From Rhodococcus sp. ARC_M6 (GTDB lineage: Bacteria > Actinomycetota > Actinomycetes > Mycobacteriales > Mycobacteriaceae): a stretch of 64,000 nt of DNA. This document shows positions 61,501 to 64,000 of the stretch, piece after piece. The notes beneath the pieces are model-generated. The model did no database searches. It worked only from the letters and a program-made list of their open reading frames with translations, and was not told where the DNA came from. Location: positions 43,162-107,161 of the forward strand of contig NZ_JALGQH010000021.1 in the NCBI RefSeq assembly GCF_022810305.1, written 5' to 3'. Each line of letters opens with the position of its first letter. Position 1 is the stretch's first letter. The translations under genes were made by a program, and so were the position numbers.

Positions 61501-64000
61501 GCGGTGAGGCGTGTCCGCCGGAGTTGGTGAAGCGGTGGGCGCCGGGTCGGAGGTTGTGCAACGCCTACGGGCCGACTGAGGCAACCGTCATGGCGAACAT
61601 CAGTGAACCGATGTCACCGGCGGACGTGATCACGTTGGGTGGACCGTTGCGAGGATTCTGCGAGGTCGTTCTGGACGCACGGTTGAAGGCGGTACCAGTC
61701 GGGGTCGCGGGGGAGCTGTACGTCTCGGGCGAAGCATTGGCTCGCGGGTATCACGGAAAGTCTGCTATGACAGCAGAACGGTTTGTGGCCAACCCCTTTG
61801 GTAACCCGGGTGAGCGAATGTATCGAACCGGGGATGTGGTGTGCTGGAGAGTTGATCGCACCCTGGAGTACTTGGGGCGTAGCGACTTTCAGGTGAAGGT
61901 ACGCGGGTTCCGTATCGAATTGGGCGAGATCGATACCGTCTTCCACGCTCTTCCACACGTCAAGACTGTATTGACGATGCCCCGGCCAGGGCCGTCGGGC
62001 GACACGATGCTCGTTTCGTATGTATTGCCGGTGTCCGGCCACGTGCTCGCGGCTCCCGAGCTGATGGAGTATGCCGCAGAACAATTGCCGACATACATGG
62101 TTCCGGCCGCGATCGTCGTACTGGACGAGATGCCGATGACGGCGGTGGGGAAGCTCGATCGTGCAGCATTACCGGCGCCGCAACTTTTGTCGGCTGAGGC
62201 GGAGTTCCGCGCCCCGGCAGGCCCTGTCGAGCAGACAGTTGCGCAGGTATTGGCCGAAGTTCTGGGAGTGGCTCGAATTGGCCGGGGTGACAGCTTCTTC
62301 GACCTCGGAGGAAATTCGCTGATTGCAACCAGGGTGATTGCGCGTCTCAATCTGGCTCTTCGCGTTGATCTCAGTGTCCGGACGCTCTTCGAGGCTCCGA
62401 CGGTTGAGGCACTGGCAGAGCAGATCGAGAAAGCCGCGGTGTGGCACCCCGACCGGCCAGTTCTGACAGCACGATCGCGTCCGGACAGAATTCCGGTTTC
62501 GCTGGCGCAGCAGCGTATGTGGTTTATCAACCAGTTTGACACCTCTTCGTCGGCCTACAACATTCCGATGGTGGTGCGACTATCCGGCGATCTCGATGTG
62601 GAGGCCCTCCGGGCGGCACTGGGTGACGTGATCGAACGGCACGAGTCGCTTCGGACTGTCTATCCGGCATCTGCAGACGGCCCTCATCAGGTGATCGTTC
62701 CGTCGACTCCGGTGGTTCCGGATCTGACACCGCAGGTGTGCAGCGATGTTGAAGCGTCGATCGCCGAGTTCGCTTCCGAGGGTTTTGATGTGAGCAAGAC
62801 TGTGCCCGTCCGGGGCGTTCTGTTCCGGACCCGACCCGACGAGCACGTCCTCATGCTGGTGGTTCACCATATTTCGGCCGACGGAGCGTCGCTGGCACCG
62901 CTCGCTCGCGATCTGGCAATTGCCTACGACGCGCGGGTTCAGGAGAAGTCACCAGATTGGAATCCGCTCGCGGTGCATTATGCCGATTTCAGCCTGTGGC
63001 AGACGGAAGTTCTTGGTAGTGACCAGGATCCCGACAGCATCATGTCGGCGCAGTTGGAGTACTGGAAGTCGGCATTGTCAGACCTCCCCGGCCCGATCGA
63101 TCTTCCCCTGGATCGGCCGCGTCCCCGGGACCGTTCGTTGCAGGGCGGGATCGTCAAATTTTCGGTATCTCCGGCGTTGCATCGGGACCTTCTCGCGCTT
63201 GCACGGCAACACAACTCCACATTGTTCATGGTCATGCATGCAGCGCTGGTGGTATTGGCTGCGCGTCTGAGTGGGTCCACGGACATCACCATCGGGACGC
63301 CGATCGGAGGACGAGGGGAGGAGGCGCTCGACGATCTGGTCGGGATGTTTGTCAACACTGTGGTGCTGCGGACGGCCGTCGACCCGGGCACGACCTTTGC
63401 ACAGACGCTGTCCGTAGTGCGGAAGGTCGACCTGGAGGCATTCGGCCACACCGAGGTGCCGTTCGAGAGAGTGGTGGATGCGCTCTCACCGGATCGCTCG
63501 ACGTCACACTCTCCGCTGTTTCAGATCCTGCTGGAGTTCCAGAACACCGCTGCCCCCAATCTGGAATTGCCGGGACTCGCGGTCGAGGTGGTTGACGTTG
63601 ATGCCGGAGTGTCCAAGTTCGATCTGCAGTTGACGCTGACGGAGCGCTACGACGAGTTGGGTGCTGCCGGTATCTCCGGAGCGTTCACCTTCGCATCCGA
63701 TGTGTTAGATCGGCCGACTGTGTCGGAATTCGGGGAGAGATTCCTTCGGATTCTGGAAGGTGTTGTTGCGGAATCGGATCGGGCTGTCGGCGATATCGAG
63801 GTTTTCGGGCTGGGTGAGCGGGAGTTGGTTCTCGACTCGTGGAATGCGACGGGGCATGAGTTGCCGGGGGTGACGTTGGCGGATCTCTTTGATGCGCAGG
63901 TGGCGCGGACTCCGGGTGCTGTTGCGGTGGTGTTCGAGGGTGCGGTGTTGTCGTACCGGGAGTTTGATGCTCGGGTGAATCGGTTGGCCAGGTTTTTGAT
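58584..64000 (+). CDS. Non-ribosomal peptide synthetase, 3'-truncated by window edge
   Basis: Open to the right edge (at least 1805 codons), beginning GTG GTG GAA after AGGGCGGG. Domains: condensation C1 (about 25-450) with HHVALDG at 154-160; a half condensation domain (about 455-690) that lacks HHxxxDG; adenylation A1 (about 700-1195) with YTSGSTGRPKG, NAYGPTE and YRTGD; thiolation with S1245 in FFDLGGNSL; C2 with HHISADG at 1428-1434; and the start of A2. By eye the A1 pocket reads D-A-S-F-V-G-A-V, which I cannot tie to a substrate. The first C may accept an acyl starter. Product unknown; siderophore or lipopeptide is plausible. PptT would activate it. Confidence 0.93.
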   Translation, partial: MVEPFDVRKSEENSSVEHISSAEYFPLSAAQRATWFAQQFGPDVPISIAHYVELRGELDVDLLRKETVAVAHEFQSPLLKVVEVDGRPMQYVDDTIDIPVDFIDFRGAADPVAAAHELMNRDYQGQLDLGVDRLVETSILCVGPSHYLWYSRIHHVALDGYGAMTMMNRIAHRYSAAVAGREPDSNHAATQRELYEIDARYRSSNRYAADREYWAARTSAVEGSSLSDVSAPSLARSRVESAMLSGTACAGLEESERQAATVVAAIACYLSRMTSKTTVLVNVPLSGRTTSTLRNSGGMMVNVAPLAISVDEGDTVSGLVSSVHQELLGALRHQRCSLDDIRRDLGRSGDGLSGPMVNVMLFRQNIALGSMVGEYHIVTSGPVEDLLVNVYPSGTQGEILVDFRANPNRYTDSVLRTHHTQFVDLLEEFIASEPNSRLDTIHRATALEGERRRRVVDQLEYWKNQLSGIPELLKLPSDRARPASQSLRVDGVEVQIGADTHRRVIDVASEHGTTSFAVLHAAFAMLLSRLSGTSDVVVGTVVSGPADIIVLRTCVEMEMSFAHLLCLVRDTDAEGFDHSEVPFDELVRSLEMGGSSAYSPIVQVIFDYHEAAECLGDNGIGRFDLRVTASEGFDAVGNPSGITVNLGFATDLFDADTVRGLGTRFRRILEAVTIAPSIAVGDVDILVDAERHTLVPVQGAVARSERTLPELFEATAQANPDGVALSYCGVGLTYREVDERSNQLARVLVAQGIGTENFVALGIARSIESVLSMLAIAKTGAAFVPVDPSYPADRVQHMLDDSGAAAGVTVSADRPRLPNSIPWLVLDDPEFRTQCSTRPASAITDAERIRPLHLDNPAYVIYTSGSTGRPKGVPVTHRGLDSLAAEHLSRFGATQYSRTLHFSTPSFDASVSEYLHAFGAGATMVIVPPTIYGGEELSRLLRTEKVTHGFITTAALGTVEPDGLSEFQNVVFGGEACPPELVKRWAPGRRLCNAYGPTEATVMANISEPMSPADVITLGGPLRGFCEVVLDARLKAVPVGVAGELYVSGEALARGYHGKSAMTAERFVANPFGNPGERMYRTGDVVCWRVDRTLEYLGRSDFQVKVRGFRIELGEIDTVFHALPHVKTVLTMPRPGPSGDTMLVSYVLPVSGHVLAAPELMEYAAEQLPTYMVPAAIVVLDEMPMTAVGKLDRAALPAPQLLSAEAEFRAPAGPVEQTVAQVLAEVLGVARIGRGDSFFDLGGNSLIATRVIARLNLALRVDLSVRTLFEAPTVEALAEQIEKAAVWHPDRPVLTARSRPDRIPVSLAQQRMWFINQFDTSSSAYNIPMVVRLSGDLDVEALRAALGDVIERHESLRTVYPASADGPHQVIVPSTPVVPDLTPQVCSDVEASIAEFASEGFDVSKTVPVRGVLFRTRPDEHVLMLVVHHISADGASLAPLARDLAIAYDARVQEKSPDWNPLAVHYADFSLWQTEVLGSDQDPDSIMSAQLEYWKSALSDLPGPIDLPLDRPRPRDRSLQGGIVKFSVSPALHRDLLALARQHNSTLFMVMHAALVVLAARLSGSTDITIGTPIGGRGEEALDDLVGMFVNTVVLRTAVDPGTTFAQTLSVVRKVDLEAFGHTEVPFERVVDALSPDRSTSHSPLFQILLEFQNTAAPNLELPGLAVEVVDVDAGVSKFDLQLTLTERYDELGAAGISGAFTFASDVLDRPTVSEFGERFLRILEGVVAESDRAVGDIEVFGLGERELVLDSWNATGHELPGVTLADLFDAQVARTPGAVAVVFEGAVLSYREFDARVNRLARFL

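Overview
The window looks like chromosomal DNA of a mycolic-acid actinomycete, most probably Rhodococcus (erythropolis/qingshengii-like). The basis is gene content, the many GTG starts with ATGA/GTGA overlaps, and gene order. From about 1 to 30.5 kb the housekeeping genes follow the same backbone as M. tuberculosis Rv2845c to Rv2782c: proS, rimP, nusA, ylxR, infB, ylxP, rbfA, nrnA, dinF, a metallophosphoesterase, pptT, truB, mntR, ribF, rpsO, pnp, pepR. Species assignment is inference from memory of the families; no search was run.

Region by region. 1-12 kb: the 3' end of proS, then accessory genes: an O-methyltransferase, a rhomboid-like membrane protein, an acyl-CoA dehydrogenase with a SnoaL-like partner, a TetR/enoyl-CoA hydratase pair with a palindromic operator, an SDR/NTF2-like pair, a TetR/MFS efflux pair, and a ferritin-like protein with a lipoprotein. 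12.4-24 kb: the rimP-nusA-infB translation/transcription block, then rbfA to truB in tightly overlapping order. 24-30.5 kb: mntR, ribF, rpsO, pnp (with a structured leader) and pepR. 30.6-33.6 kb: a zinc alcohol dehydrogenase and a secreted cutinase-family protein closed by a very strong terminator.

33.7-48 kb is the most distinctive part: a complete [NiFe]-hydrogenase locus of the actinobacterial high-affinity type (group 1h, Hhy). It holds hypA, hypB, the small and large subunits, an NFU/Rieske-like iron-sulfur protein, four poorly characterised accessory genes (one only 39 codons long), a maturation endopeptidase, hypC, hypF, a second hypC, hypD, hypE and a DUF6390-type gene. Nearly all genes overlap or abut, so they probably form one or two transcripts. 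The small subunit carries the CxxD replacement expected for the 3Cys-1Asp proximal cluster. The inferred role is scavenging of trace H2 to feed the respiratory chain.

48-58.5 kb is accessory: a Zn-ribbon/OB-fold protein, an AraC regulator, a decayed F420/PPOX oxidoreductase, a DUF222-HNH (13E12-like) gene with a near-perfect LexA box, a lipoate-protein ligase, a membrane protein/ferritin-like hydrolase pair, two TetR regulators and a KstD-like flavoprotein. From 58.58 kb to the right edge runs the 5' part (at least 1805 codons) of a non-ribosomal peptide synthetase arranged C - half C - A - T - C - A. PptT (21.9 kb) is the obvious candidate to phosphopantetheinylate it.

No rRNA, tRNA, CRISPR array, IS element or phage gene was recognised.
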